A DNA stretch of 54,614 nt from an uncultured Clostridium sp. (GCA_900556695.1 USQA01000001.1:1-54614); one strand, 5' to 3'. Shown: positions 24,642 to 33,282, counted from the first letter of the stretch. Notes: generated by a model not told the origin, from the letters alone. Program-made: numbers and translations.

Positions 24642-24812
24642 ATGACAATAGAAAATATAAAAAAACAAATTAAAAAAGCAATGAAAACATTAGAAACAAT
24701 AAATACAACAGACTATCACAAAAGAGAATATAATCAAATGCAAATAAATAAAGCATACAATATTTTAGATAAATTAAATAGTGAATTAAAAAAAGGAGGT
24801 ACAAATGAATAA
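24642..24812 (+). CDS. Small hypothetical phage protein
   Basis: 56 residues, helical and basic, overlapping the next gene. AGGAAGTG precedes ATG. Unknown function. Confidence 0.5.
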   Translation: MTIENIKKQIKKAMKTLETINTTDYHKREYNQMQINKAYNILDKLNSELKKGGTNE

Positions 24813-25368
24813 TTACATAAAAGAAGATGTTGAGAAAATGCTAAGAGAGCATAAAGAGAATGAATCTAAATTGACAGAAATAGATTTAAAAACAGAAGAA
24901 TATCAGCAAAGATTAGAATATGCAGGAACAGTATATGAAGACACAGAGAAAGAAGTTATAGAAAATATGCAAATAGCAGGACAAAGTTATGATAGCATAC
25001 ATAGTAATACAAATAAAATATCTGACAAAGTATTAAATACAGCCATAAACTATAAAAAAGAATTAAATTATATAAATAAAGAAGACAGAGAATATTTAAC
25101 GAGCAAATTAGAAGAATTAAATAAAAAGAAAATGCAATTAAATAAAATAGTAGTAAGAGTTAAAAATATGATGAATCCATTAACTCAAGAAGAAAGATTT
25201 GTTATAGAAACGTATTATATGAATAAAGCAAAATGGGATTATGTTGAAAAAGCATATTTTAATGAATTTGAAAAATACAAAAGCATTAAGCAACTACAAA
25301 CTTATAGAGATAATGCTATAAAAAGTATGTTAAAGATAATAAACATTGGACTAGACAGTAAAGTCTAA
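24805..25368 (+). CDS. Late-gene transcription regulator, ArpU/sigma-like
   Basis: 187 residues. The C-terminal half has MNPLTQEERFVIETYYMNKA, then QLQTYRDNAIKSML, an arrangement like sigma region 4 / ArpU-type regulators that close the early region of Gram-positive phages and activate late transcription. The N-terminal half is coiled coil. It is followed by the large regulatory region. Confidence 0.6.
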   Translation: MNNYIKEDVEKMLREHKENESKLTEIDLKTEEYQQRLEYAGTVYEDTEKEVIENMQIAGQSYDSIHSNTNKISDKVLNTAINYKKELNYINKEDREYLTSKLEELNKKKMQLNKIVVRVKNMMNPLTQEERFVIETYYMNKAKWDYVEKAYFNEFEKYKSIKQLQTYRDNAIKSMLKIINIGLDSKV

Positions 25369-25369
25369 A

Positions 25370-25425
25370 AACTTCGCTAAAATTTCGTTAAAACTTCCTT
25401 TCAATTTCGTTTTGGAAGTACTATA
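25370..25425 (+). repeat. TTCG-containing direct repeats after the late regulator
   Basis: ACTTCGCTAAAA, ATTTCGTTAAAA and ATTTCGTTTT occur in tandem, and ACTTCC/GGAAGT flank the last one as an inverted repeat. Possible binding sites of the late regulator. Confidence 0.4.
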
Positions 25426-25450
25426 ATTATAATAGAAAAAGTAGGCAGAG

Positions 25451-25492
25451 AAAAGAGCAAGCACAAGCCCCCTTTTGTATTTGCTCTTTTAA
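25451..25492 (+). terminator. Early-operon terminator
   Basis: AAAAGAGCAA pairs with TTGCTCTTTT around a 20-base loop, followed by a short T/A tract. Confidence 0.75.
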
Positions 25493-25494
25493 AT

Positions 25495-25523
25495 TTGAAA
25501 AATTAACATAAAAATGGTATAAT
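25495..25523 (+). promoter_or_regulatory. Tandem promoter A
   Basis: TTGAAA, 17-base spacer, TATAAT. Three ATGTAATA-like repeats at about 11-base period follow (25522-25556). Confidence 0.65.
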
Positions 25524-25570
25524 TGTAATAGAAATGTAATAAAAATGTAATAATAGTGCGATGTAAAAGG

Positions 25571-25599
25571 TTGACAATACACGAAAACTCTAGTATAAT
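25571..25599 (+). promoter_or_regulatory. Tandem promoter B (antitoxin-like RNA)
   Basis: Perfect consensus: TTGACA, 17-base spacer, TATAAT. Confidence 0.8.
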
Positions 25600-25605
25600 A
25601 CTAAT

Positions 25606-25724
25606 ACAGATTTAGAAAAGAGATATTTATCATTTGTTATCACTCCTTTCAATCTGTAAGAAACTTTAGAATATTAAAGAAGAACAAAAAGTACTAGGGA
25701 ATGCAATCTCTAGTATTTTTTTAC
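25606..25724 (+). ncRNA. Candidate RNA antitoxin
   Basis: A roughly 115-base transcript from promoter B to the terminator TACTAGGGA/TCTCTAGTA (25692-25715) plus T-run. Bases 25658-25675 are identical to 25812-25829 inside the oppositely oriented toxin-like gene, so this RNA is perfectly complementary to its mRNA over 18 bases; the terminator loop (ATGCAA) also matches the toxin strand at 25793. The layout recalls Fst/par-type convergent RNAs. Confidence 0.5.
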
Positions 25725-25750
25725 AAAAAAAGCAACCCTGCAAAGCAGGG
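25724..25750 (-). terminator. Terminator of the toxin-like mRNA
   Basis: CCCTGC/GCAGGG with an AAA loop, followed on the minus strand by a seven-T run. Confidence 0.8.
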
Positions 25751-25769
25751 CGCCGAAGAATGTTATGTA

Positions 25770-25835
25770 CTAATCAAACATCTTAATGATGTATGCAATA
25801 ATGACTAGTACAAGAAACTTTAGAATATTGTTCAT
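25770..25835 (-). CDS. Hydrophobic 21-residue peptide, type I toxin-like
   Basis: MNNILKFLVLVIIAYIIKMF plus a final D: one short membrane helix with a basic flank, like Fst/TxpA-type toxins. GGTGG precedes ATG 25835 and can be masked by a hairpin (ACCUCCUU / AAGGUGGU around a GAGA loop) in the leader. Its own promoter is at 25884-25912. Confidence 0.55.
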   Translation of the reverse strand: MNNILKFLVLVIIAYIIKMFD

Positions 25836-25867
25836 TTTTTCACCACCTTTCTCAAGGAGGTAAAAAT

Positions 25868-25957
25868 ATGGAAGAACAAAAACATTATACAACGACTCAG
25901 ACAAATAATCAACAAAAAAGATATAAACTTTTGCAAGGAACTTATCAAGCAAGATAG
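25868..25957 (+). CDS. 29-residue peptide opposite the toxin promoter
   Basis: AAGGAGG precedes ATG 25868; the product is polar (HYTTTQTNNQQKRYKLLQG). It overlaps the toxin promoter on the other strand and its end lies in a terminator. It may be a real peptide or just a translated leader. Confidence 0.4.
   Translation: MEEQKHYTTTQTNNQQKRYKLLQGTYQAR
25884..25912 (-). promoter_or_regulatory. Promoter of the toxin-like gene
   Basis: Minus strand TTGATT, 17-base spacer, TATAAT. Confidence 0.65.
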
Positions 25958-25968
25958 GTTCTTTTTTT
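25937..25968 (+). terminator. Terminator after the 29-residue peptide
   Basis: GAACTTATC/GATAGGTTC (one G-T pair) followed by seven Ts. Confidence 0.75.
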
Positions 25969-26086
25969 ATTGCTATTAATTATGCTAGGTAAATTAATAT
26001 AAATGATATTTTTGTTTAGGTATGATCACTCCTTTTAAGATAAAACAGAACTTTCCTAGCGAGTTCTAATTAATATTTATAAGTTG

Positions 26087-26214
26087 TATGTAGGATATAG
26101 AAAAAACTAATTATCGGTTTTAACATATTAAGTTATGGTTTTAAATGCGACCTGCAACCTAAAAGGACAAAAAACATAGCATCATAAGTAGAATTGGGCT
26201 ACTTTATATCTTAC
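26087..26214 (+). ncRNA. Candidate structured leader RNA before the packaging genes
   Basis: GTATGTAGGATATAG (26087-26101) pairs with TTATATCTTACATA (about 26200-26213) with one G-U pair, closing a domain of about 95 bases. Inside are AAACT/GGTTT, TAAC/GTTA, CCT/AGG and TAGC/GCTA helices and the relatively GC-rich GCGACCTGC. No known riboswitch was recognised. The 26244 gene starts 30 bases later. Confidence 0.45.
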
Positions 26215-26243
26215 ATAGAGCTTATAAAAATGGAGGAAAAAGT

Positions 26244-26501
26244 ATGAACACTATAAAAGAAATACTAAAGAAAAAGAATATAAATACATTTGAAATATAC
26301 TCAAAAGTAATATGTCAAGAATGTAATAATAAAAACAATAATGAAGATTTATGTAAGATAACAAGAAGAACAGACAACACAGTAAAATGTGATAATTATG
26401 AAAGATGTATGCAAAACAAATGTAAAACATGCAAAGTGAATTGTTGGGCAGGCATTACAGCGAAAAGGCATAAACCAATTATGAAAAATATATTAAAATA
26501 A
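26244..26501 (+). CDS. Cysteine-rich small phage protein
   Basis: 85 residues with ten cysteines: CQECNN, CKITRR, CDNYERC, CKTCKVNC. Probably one or two zinc sites. GGAGG precedes ATG. Precedes the packaging module; function unknown. Confidence 0.6.
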   Translation: MNTIKEILKKKNINTFEIYSKVICQECNNKNNNEDLCKITRRTDNTVKCDNYERCMQNKCKTCKVNCWAGITAKRHKPIMKNILK

Positions 26502-26551
26502 AAGTGATATTAAGGTTAAATTTAAACAAAAATAAATAAATTCGCCAAATT

Positions 26552-26580
26552 TCGACAAACTTTTTTAAAAGATATATTAT
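26552..26580 (+). promoter_or_regulatory. Promoter of the 26607 gene
   Basis: TCGACA, 17-base spacer, TATTAT. Confidence 0.55.
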
Positions 26581-26606
26581 AAAATATTTTTTAAAAGGAG
26601 GAAAAA

Positions 26607-26882
26607 ATGGAAGAAGAGTTAAAAGATTATTGGAATGTCATAAATACAACAATAATAAATAGTTGTGAAACAAAAGAAGAAATAAATAAGGCTAATGAAA
26701 TTTTGAGCAAACTAAAAAATGAACGTATAGCTATGAATATTCCTGAAATATTAAAAGAAATAGAAAAATTGCAACAAATTGATATTTTAGGTGTTGGAAG
26801 TAATACTATACAAAATTTTAGAACAAAAGAGCAACTTATAAATGCTATAGAGAAAATAAAACAATATTATAGCAATAAATAA
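26607..26882 (+). CDS. Helical hypothetical phage protein (moron-like)
   Basis: 91 residues, helical (KANEILSKLKNERIAMNIPE). It has its own promoter and a hairpin terminator, the hallmarks of an inserted accessory gene. Unknown function. Confidence 0.55.
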   Translation: MEEELKDYWNVINTTIINSCETKEEINKANEILSKLKNERIAMNIPEILKEIEKLQQIDILGVGSNTIQNFRTKEQLINAIEKIKQYYSNK

Positions 26883-26888
26883 AACAAT

Positions 26889-26915
26889 GAGCTTACAATA
26901 GTAGGCTCTTTTATT
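26889..26915 (+). terminator. Repeat-family hairpin 1
   Basis: GAGCTTAC/GTAGGCTC then TTTTATTATGGA; related hairpins lie at 32392 and 38084. Confidence 0.7.
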
Positions 26916-26944
26916 ATGGAGAAAAACATAAAGAAGGTGATTAA

Positions 26945-27286
26945 ATGGCAAATGAGCAAAACTTAAAACCTGTACGAAGCAAGAAGGAAGCAAGAGAAAG
27001 AGGCAAAAAGGGTGGAATAAAATCAGGAGAAGTAAGAGCGCAAAGAAAAACATTAAGACAAGAATTATTATCATTGCTAGAAACTAAAGTAGAAGATAAA
27101 ACAATACAAGAAAAAATAAGTTTTTCGCTTATTCAAGAAGCTTTAAGTGGAAATGTAAAAGCATTTGAAACCATTAGAGATACAATAGGAGAAAAACCAC
27201 AAGATAAAGTTAATATATCTGGAGAAGTTAATAACCCATTTTCAGGAATGTCTACTGAAGAGTTGAGAAAGATATTAAATGAATAG
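26945..27286 (+). CDS. terS: Terminase small subunit
   Basis: 113 residues. The basic KKEARERGKKGGIKSGEVRA (KGG-type) region binds DNA, and the C-terminal part (EALSGNVKAFETIRDTIGEK) is typical of small terminases of this class. It recognises the packaging site. Overlaps terL by eight bases. Confidence 0.75.
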   Translation: MANEQNLKPVRSKKEARERGKKGGIKSGEVRAQRKTLRQELLSLLETKVEDKTIQEKISFSLIQEALSGNVKAFETIRDTIGEKPQDKVNISGEVNNPFSGMSTEELRKILNE

Positions 27287-28667
27287 TAATATAAAAGAAG
27301 AATTAAAAAAACAAGCACGTTTGGAATTAGCCAGACGTGATTTTTTTGAGTATTGTAAATTAACTGCACCAGATTTTTATAAAGATGATAGACAGTTTCT
27401 AAAAGATATGTGCCATAAATTACAAGACTTTTACGAAAGTGATGATAGGATTTGTGTAATAAATATGCCACCAAGACATGGAAAATCAAGAACAGCAGGT
27501 AAATTGGTTGAATGGGTATTTGGAAACAATAATAAAGAAAAAGTAATGACAGGTTCATATAATGAAATATTATCAACAACATTTGCAAAATCAGTAAGAG
27601 ATACAATAGCATCGGAAAAGACGGAAGGAATAATAGTATATAACGATGTATTTCCTAATACAAAAATAAAATTTGGCGAATCTAGTGCAAATAAATGGGC
27701 ATTAGATGGAAGTGGACAAGCAAATTATTTAGCAACATCACCAAAAGGAACTGCAACTGGTTTTGGATGTACTTTAATGATAATAGATGACTTAATAAAG
27801 AATGTTGAAGAGGCATACAACGAAAATGTTTTACAAAAACAAATAGACTGGTTTAACAACACAATGCTATCAAGAACAGAAACAGGATTTAAACTAATAA
27901 TTATTATGACAAGATGGTCTAGTAATGACTTGGCAGGTTATATATTAGAAAACTATGACAATGTGAGACATATAAACTATAAAGCAGTTCAAGAAGATGG
28001 ATCAATGTTGTGTGAGGTAATATTAAACAAAGAAGACTATAAATTAAAAACTAAAAATATGAACAAAGACATTATATATGCTAACTATCAACAAGAACCA
28101 ATAGATGTAAAGAATAGATTATATACAACATTTAAAACTTATGAAAAATTACCACCAGCACATTATGTCATGAATTATACAGATACTGCAGATGAAGGAA
28201 CGGATTATTTATGTTCAATAGATTATCAGATGTATAACAATGAATATTACATTTTGGAGGTTATTTATACACAAGAGTCAATGGAAATAACAGAACCAGC
28301 AGTAGCAAAAATGCTGACAAAGGATAATGTTGGAAATGCAAATATAGAAAGTAATAATGGTGGACGAGGATTTGCAAGGAACGTACAAAAAGAACTAAAG
28401 GAGTTAAAAAATACTCACACAAAAGTAAATTGGTTTCATCAAGGAGAAAACAAAGTTGCAAGAATATTAAGCAACTCAACAGGAGTAATGAATAATATTT
28501 ATTTCCCAATAAACTGGGAAGATAGATGGCCAGAATTTGCTAAACATTTAAAACATTATGTGAGAACTGGGAAAAACGAACATGATGATGCTGAAGATTG
28601 CTTAACGGGAGTTTATGAACACCCAAGACCAAACACAATACAATTTGGTTATAACAATATAATGTAA
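27279..28667 (+). CDS. terL: Terminase large subunit
   Basis: 462 residues. ATPase domain with Walker A MPPRHGKSRTAG near residue 64 and Walker B LMIIDDLI near 165; nuclease domain with the RNase H-like acidic residues in YLCSIDYQ, the IESNNGGRGFAR loop and the final DDAEDCLTGVYE. It cuts and pumps DNA into the prohead. Confidence 0.93.
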   Translation: MNSNIKEELKKQARLELARRDFFEYCKLTAPDFYKDDRQFLKDMCHKLQDFYESDDRICVINMPPRHGKSRTAGKLVEWVFGNNNKEKVMTGSYNEILSTTFAKSVRDTIASEKTEGIIVYNDVFPNTKIKFGESSANKWALDGSGQANYLATSPKGTATGFGCTLMIIDDLIKNVEEAYNENVLQKQIDWFNNTMLSRTETGFKLIIIMTRWSSNDLAGYILENYDNVRHINYKAVQEDGSMLCEVILNKEDYKLKTKNMNKDIIYANYQQEPIDVKNRLYTTFKTYEKLPPAHYVMNYTDTADEGTDYLCSIDYQMYNNEYYILEVIYTQESMEITEPAVAKMLTKDNVGNANIESNNGGRGFARNVQKELKELKNTHTKVNWFHQGENKVARILSNSTGVMNNIYFPINWEDRWPEFAKHLKHYVRTGKNEHDDAEDCLTGVYEHPRPNTIQFGYNNIM

Positions 28668-28679
28668 AGGAGAAAGAAA

Positions 28680-30311
28680 ATGAGTTTTGTAGAAAAAATA
28701 CAATATAAAGATGAGTTTTTAAGTGAAAAAAATATAAACCAAAATATAAGTATATTATGGGGGAAAGCATTGCCAATATTTATGCATAGAAAATACTTAC
28801 AAGATAGATTTACAAGAAAGTATGATAAAAAAGACGTTGTTGTTGCACTTGAATATTATATAAGTATTATTGCAGCTGGTTATTTTGGAGGAAAAGAGCC
28901 ACAGTTTAAAGTTAAAAATATAAATAAAACACAAAAAAACATTTTAAAAAACATATTTAATAAAATATATGGAGATAAAAATAAACCAGAAGATTATCAA
29001 GCTATCATTGATTATATTACTAAATATAATGACAATGGTAGTTTTTTTTATGATTGTGTATTAGATTATATTACTACAGGTGCATGTTATGGTCTTTTGT
29101 ATGAAAATCATGATAATGAGGTTGTTTATGCAAATACTTCAAGTCTTAATACTGTGGCTATATGGAATTATGAAGTACCTAGCGCAAAAGTTGGATTATT
29201 GAGATGCTGGTACGAGAATACAGCAACAGGTGGAATAGAAACACACTTGGAAATAATAACAAAAGACTATAAAAAAGAATTTGTAGATGGAGAAGAAAAG
29301 AAAACAATCACGGAAAATGCTGAATATAAGTTTGAGGAAGTAAGTGGTAGTAATAAAACTGTAAGATGGACAGACTTACCATGTTTTGCTGTAGAAAATC
29401 CTTATGGAATGGCCTTTTTCGAGAATGTTATGACACTTATAAACAAAAATGAAAAAGTAATTGAAAACAATGCTAATATATTTGATTATAATGACAATGC
29501 AAAATTGAAAGTAACGGGATTTTCACCAACGAATGATCCTCTAATACCATTGCTTGATGATGAAGGAAAAGAACAAAAAGACAAGAATGGAAATATAGTA
29601 ATGACTAAAAATCCTGCAAGAGTACAAGAGGATGAAGCAGTTTTAAATGCAAAGGTATTTTATACTCCAGACAAAGATGGAGATATTGATTGGATAATAA
29701 AAAATATAAACGATACAGCATCAGAAAATCATAAAAAAACATGCTTAGACACGGCACTTATGATTTCTGGAGTACCAAATGTAACTGACCAAGGTTTTAC
29801 TAATGCGGATAATGCTGCAGCTTTGGAAAAGAAGTTTTTCCCATTAGAACAAGTATTGCAACAAGCACACCATTTATTTAAAAAAGAATATTTAAGAATG
29901 TGGGAAATGATAACAATGAGAATAAACTTAAAAAAGAATAAGAATTATGATTTTAGAGATATTGAGGTTATTTTAACTCGTAATTTACCTACAGATACAC
30001 AAAGCGTCACAGATATATGGCTAAAATTAAGAGGACTAATCAGTGATAAAAGCGTTATAAATCATTTACCATTTGATCTTGATGCAGAATCAGAAATTAC
30101 AGAAGTATACGCACAAAACGAAGAAAATATTCAAAAGAATTTACAACAAATGCAAATGATGGGACAAGCTGGAGTAGACCAAGACAATAAAGAAGATAAA
30201 AAAGATGATAAAGTGACAGATTTAACAGATACACAAAAAGCACAAAAATTAACAGCGGATAACAAGAAAGAGCAAACAAAATTAGTTAATAAGCAAATCA
30301 ATAAAGAATAG
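28680..30311 (+). CDS. Portal protein (SPP1 gp6-like)
   Basis: 543 residues, typical length. AAGYFGGKEPQFKV and FNKIYGDKNKPEDYQAI (N-terminal) and SGVPNVTDQGFTNADNAAAL, then LEKKFFPLEQ (C-terminal crown) match SPP1-type portals. The acidic/basic C-terminal tail is usual. It forms the dodecameric DNA channel. AAAGGAG precedes ATG. Confidence 0.9.
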   Translation: MSFVEKIQYKDEFLSEKNINQNISILWGKALPIFMHRKYLQDRFTRKYDKKDVVVALEYYISIIAAGYFGGKEPQFKVKNINKTQKNILKNIFNKIYGDKNKPEDYQAIIDYITKYNDNGSFFYDCVLDYITTGACYGLLYENHDNEVVYANTSSLNTVAIWNYEVPSAKVGLLRCWYENTATGGIETHLEIITKDYKKEFVDGEEKKTITENAEYKFEEVSGSNKTVRWTDLPCFAVENPYGMAFFENVMTLINKNEKVIENNANIFDYNDNAKLKVTGFSPTNDPLIPLLDDEGKEQKDKNGNIVMTKNPARVQEDEAVLNAKVFYTPDKDGDIDWIIKNINDTASENHKKTCLDTALMISGVPNVTDQGFTNADNAAALEKKFFPLEQVLQQAHHLFKKEYLRMWEMITMRINLKKNKNYDFRDIEVILTRNLPTDTQSVTDIWLKLRGLISDKSVINHLPFDLDAESEITEVYAQNEENIQKNLQQMQMMGQAGVDQDNKEDKKDDKVTDLTDTQKAQKLTADNKKEQTKLVNKQINKE

Positions 30312-30321
30312 AGGAATATAA

Positions 30322-30594
30322 ATGAAATATAGAAAAATTCCAATAGAAATAGAAGCATTTAGATTAGGAATAGATTTTATTCCAGACTGGTTTATGGATA
30401 AAGTATCAAGTAATAAAATTATATTACATGGAAAATCAACAGGTTTTCAACATTATGATGATACTAATGCCGATATACAAACATTAGAAGGAGTTATGCA
30501 TGCGAATTACGGAGATTATATAATAAAAGGAATACAAGGTGAGATATATCCATGTAAACCAGAAATATTTAAGAATACTTATGAAAGGGTTTAA
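30322..30594 (+). CDS. Conserved phage protein of unknown function
   Basis: 90 residues, ending GDYIIKGIQGEIYPCKPEIF, a widespread phage motif of unknown role. Sits between portal and minor head genes. Confidence 0.7.
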   Translation: MKYRKIPIEIEAFRLGIDFIPDWFMDKVSSNKIILHGKSTGFQHYDDTNADIQTLEGVMHANYGDYIIKGIQGEIYPCKPEIFKNTYERV

Positions 30595-30595
30595 T

Positions 30596-32236
30596 ATGAA
30601 CATATGGAATTATCACGATACAAAAATGCAAGAATTAAAACAACTATATAATAAAATATCAAAACAAACACAGAACAGACTTCAGGAAATCTTTGATACA
30701 TTTAATTTTACAACCGAAAACATCTATAATGTTGCAGATAATAAGACTAAAAAAAGAATAAACACATATATAGAACAATGGAAAGAACAAGGATTATTAA
30801 AGAATAACAACTATTTTAGTGTATTAGCAAACAATATTTATAAAAGAACAAGAGTAAAGAATAGTGAAATATTAGAATTGCTTATTTATAGTACATATAT
30901 AGAAGAGCAAAACAAACTTGAAGAACAAGAAAAACAGATAATGTATGAAGATGCCAATTATTACTATGAACAAGGACAAAAAGAAGTAAATAAAAAGAAA
31001 AAGCCATCAATATTAGCGATGGCTTTATTTCTTGCATTATTAGACCAACCAAATTACAGTGGCTTTAATTGGAAACAATATATTGAAGCAACAATGCAGT
31101 ATAATGCACAACAAATATACAAACAAGCAATTCTAAATATGCAACAACAAAAAAAACTAGAAATCGATTCTAGTGAGTTTCAAACAATAATAAATAGACA
31201 AAAAAATCAAAAACTTAATATAAATAATGACAAGATATCAGGTGCGGTAGATATGCAAATGATTGGACTAAATAATTTAGCAAAAGTGGAAGGAATAAAA
31301 GAAACAACAGAAGATAATTCAAAAGTTAGATTTATTGCAGTAGAAGATGATAAAACTACTTTGATGTGTGATAGTTTAAATAATCAAGAGTTTTATATTA
31401 ACAAAGAAAATGCATTTGACAGATATTATGGTGAGACACAAAAAGAATTAACAGTACAAAGAATTAGATGCAATGGATTAGTACTAGGCTTAAATCTCCC
31501 ACCAATACAACATCACTTTCACTATTGTAGAAGTACAATTGTGTATAATTCTAATAATGATCATATTGAGTTAGAAACAGAAAAACAATTTAATATATTT
31601 GATACAAAATTTGAAAAAGATATAAAAGAAAAATACAATATTAGAAAAATGAATACAAGGCATATAGATAAAGAAGTTTTAAAAGAATTATTAAACAATA
31701 TGAGTAGAGTATATAATGATTTTCCAAATATAAGAGGAAAGATTAAAGAAATAAAAGAAATAGACCATCCAAATGGTGGACTAGCAGTAGAATTACAAAA
31801 AGATGGAACATATGTAATGTATATAAATAAAAATAAATTTTATAATGGTAAAGTTCCAAAACAATTATATGAAATGGATGTTAAGAAGCATTTTCATCCT
31901 AATAACACAACTTATAAAGATATGTCAATACATGAAACAGGACATATAGCAGTAACAGAAATAATAAAAAAATTAAATCATAACAATAATAATGCAATAG
32001 TTTTTGATAGCGAAAATAATATAACAGTAAATAAAATATTAAATAAAGCCTTGAATAAAATAGGTGTAAATGATATAAAAGAAAAAGATTTACTAATAAG
32101 AAATATTTCAGGATATGCATATAAAGAAAGAGGACAAGAAATTATTGCAGAAGCATTTGCAGATTATTATGCTAATAAACAAAATGCTTCATTAATGAGC
32201 AAAAACATAATAGAAGTTATGAAAGGAATGATTTAA
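30596..32236 (+). CDS. Minor head protein with C-terminal HExxH domain
   Basis: 546 residues. Residues about 1-310 are a Mu gpF/SPP1 gp7-like head morphogenesis domain, with RIRCNGLVLGLNLPPIQHHF, then HYCRST. The remaining 220 residues form an extra domain with SIHETGHIAVTEII (HExxH) near residue 444 and EIIAEAFADYY near 517, a likely third zinc ligand. The pattern is that of a zincin metallopeptidase that could travel in the capsid. ATG 30596 follows AAAGGG. Confidence 0.75.
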   Translation: MNIWNYHDTKMQELKQLYNKISKQTQNRLQEIFDTFNFTTENIYNVADNKTKKRINTYIEQWKEQGLLKNNNYFSVLANNIYKRTRVKNSEILELLIYSTYIEEQNKLEEQEKQIMYEDANYYYEQGQKEVNKKKKPSILAMALFLALLDQPNYSGFNWKQYIEATMQYNAQQIYKQAILNMQQQKKLEIDSSEFQTIINRQKNQKLNINNDKISGAVDMQMIGLNNLAKVEGIKETTEDNSKVRFIAVEDDKTTLMCDSLNNQEFYINKENAFDRYYGETQKELTVQRIRCNGLVLGLNLPPIQHHFHYCRSTIVYNSNNDHIELETEKQFNIFDTKFEKDIKEKYNIRKMNTRHIDKEVLKELLNNMSRVYNDFPNIRGKIKEIKEIDHPNGGLAVELQKDGTYVMYINKNKFYNGKVPKQLYEMDVKKHFHPNNTTYKDMSIHETGHIAVTEIIKKLNHNNNNAIVFDSENNITVNKILNKALNKIGVNDIKEKDLLIRNISGYAYKERGQEIIAEAFADYYANKQNASLMSKNIIEVMKGMI

Positions 32237-32237
32237 T

Positions 32238-32393
32238 ATGATGCCTATGGAACACCCTTGGACAGATTGGCAAATAGATACATTAGGAGAAGAAAAACCT
32301 TGGAAATGGAAAGAAAATACACCAAAAGAAATAATAAAGCAATATGAAAAATGGAAAAAATATCATAATAAAATGATAAAAGGTAAATTTTAG
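32238..32393 (+). CDS. Small Trp/Lys-rich protein
   Basis: 51 residues (EHPWTDWQIDTLGEEKPWKW). It starts directly after the minor head gene stop and ends in hairpin 2. Unknown. Confidence 0.5.
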   Translation: MMPMEHPWTDWQIDTLGEEKPWKWKENTPKEIIKQYEKWKKYHNKMIKGKF

Positions 32394-32418
32394 CACTTAC
32401 TAGCAAGTAGGTGCTTTT
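32392..32418 (+). terminator. Repeat-family hairpin 2
   Basis: AGCACTTACT/AGTAGGTGCT then TTTTATTATGGA, close to hairpins at 26889 and 38084. Confidence 0.7.
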
Positions 32419-32441
32419 ATTATGGAAAGAAGGTGGAAAAT

Positions 32442-32546
32442 ATGTATATAAATCCATTTTGGTGTGGAGTAATAGCTACAATATTAACAGAATTAACAGG
32501 AATAATAGGATATGCAATATATCTTAGTATTAAAAAAAATAAATAA
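32442..32546 (+). CDS. Small membrane peptide
   Basis: 34 residues, one membrane helix (WCGVIATILTELTGIIGYAI). GAAGGTGG precedes ATG. Confidence 0.5.
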   Translation: MYINPFWCGVIATILTELTGIIGYAIYLSIKKNK

Positions 32547-32575
32547 GTTATTAACATTTTATAATTATAAATTTT

Positions 32576-32602
32576 TAGACGTAGACGTACGTCTATTTTT
32601 TA
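32576..32602 (+). terminator. Terminator before the scaffold gene
   Basis: TAGACG, 8-base loop, CGTCTA and TTTTTT. Confidence 0.65.
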
Positions 32603-32650
32603 TGCCTTTTTACTGATTGCAGGCTATAAAGAACAACAGAATACAAATTC

Positions 32651-32682
32651 GCAATGGCTGGGGCTTAGGCAATGGCTGGGGC
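32651..32682 (+). repeat. GC-rich 14-base direct repeat
   Basis: GCAATGGCTGGGGC at 32651-32664 and 32669-32682, just upstream of the scaffold ribosome binding site. GC content far above the surroundings. Confidence 0.6.
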
Positions 32683-32696
32683 AAAAGGAGTAGAAA

Positions 32697-33263
32697 ATGG
32701 AAGAACAAGATAATAATTCAAACAATGCTAATACTGGGGCAAATAATGAACCAGCGGGAGCAAATAACCAAAATGCAGGAACAAATAATAACCCTGTAAC
32801 ATTTGATGATTTCTTGAAAGATGGAAAAAATCAAGCAGAATTTGATAAAAGAGTTCAAAAAGCTATAAATACAGCCAAAACAAATTGGGAAGAAATAATG
32901 AACAGCGAAAAAAGTGAGGCTGAAAAATTAGCTAAAATGAACAAAGAGCAAAAGCTTGAATATCAAGCACAAAAAGAAAGAACAGACAAAGAAAAAGCAC
33001 TTGCAGAATTAAATGCTTATAAATTAAAAGAACAAGCAACAAGAATAGCAAGTGAAAAAGGGTTGGACATATCGTTATTGACTTTTTTTAATTTTGAAAC
33101 AGTAAAAGCAGAAGAAATTAATTCAAAAATAGAAGAAGTTTCAAATGCTTTTAATAAGGCTGTTGAAAAAGTAGTAAACGAAAGGCTAAAAGAAGATACT
33201 CCAACCCAAAAGTTAGGTATTGATAATGAAAAAAATAAATCAATAGCTAGATCAAGTTATTAA
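32697..33263 (+). CDS. Scaffold protein (DUF4355-like)
   Basis: 188 residues. A disordered Asn/Gly/Ala-rich N-terminus, then VTFDDFLKDGKNQAEFDKRV and a long charged coiled coil, as in phage scaffolding proteins before the capsid gene. AAAGGAG precedes ATG. Confidence 0.8.
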   Translation: MEEQDNNSNNANTGANNEPAGANNQNAGTNNNPVTFDDFLKDGKNQAEFDKRVQKAINTAKTNWEEIMNSEKSEAEKLAKMNKEQKLEYQAQKERTDKEKALAELNAYKLKEQATRIASEKGLDISLLTFFNFETVKAEEINSKIEEVSNAFNKAVEKVVNERLKEDTPTQKLGIDNEKNKSIARSSY

Positions 33264-33282
33264 AAAATAGGAGGAATTAAAA

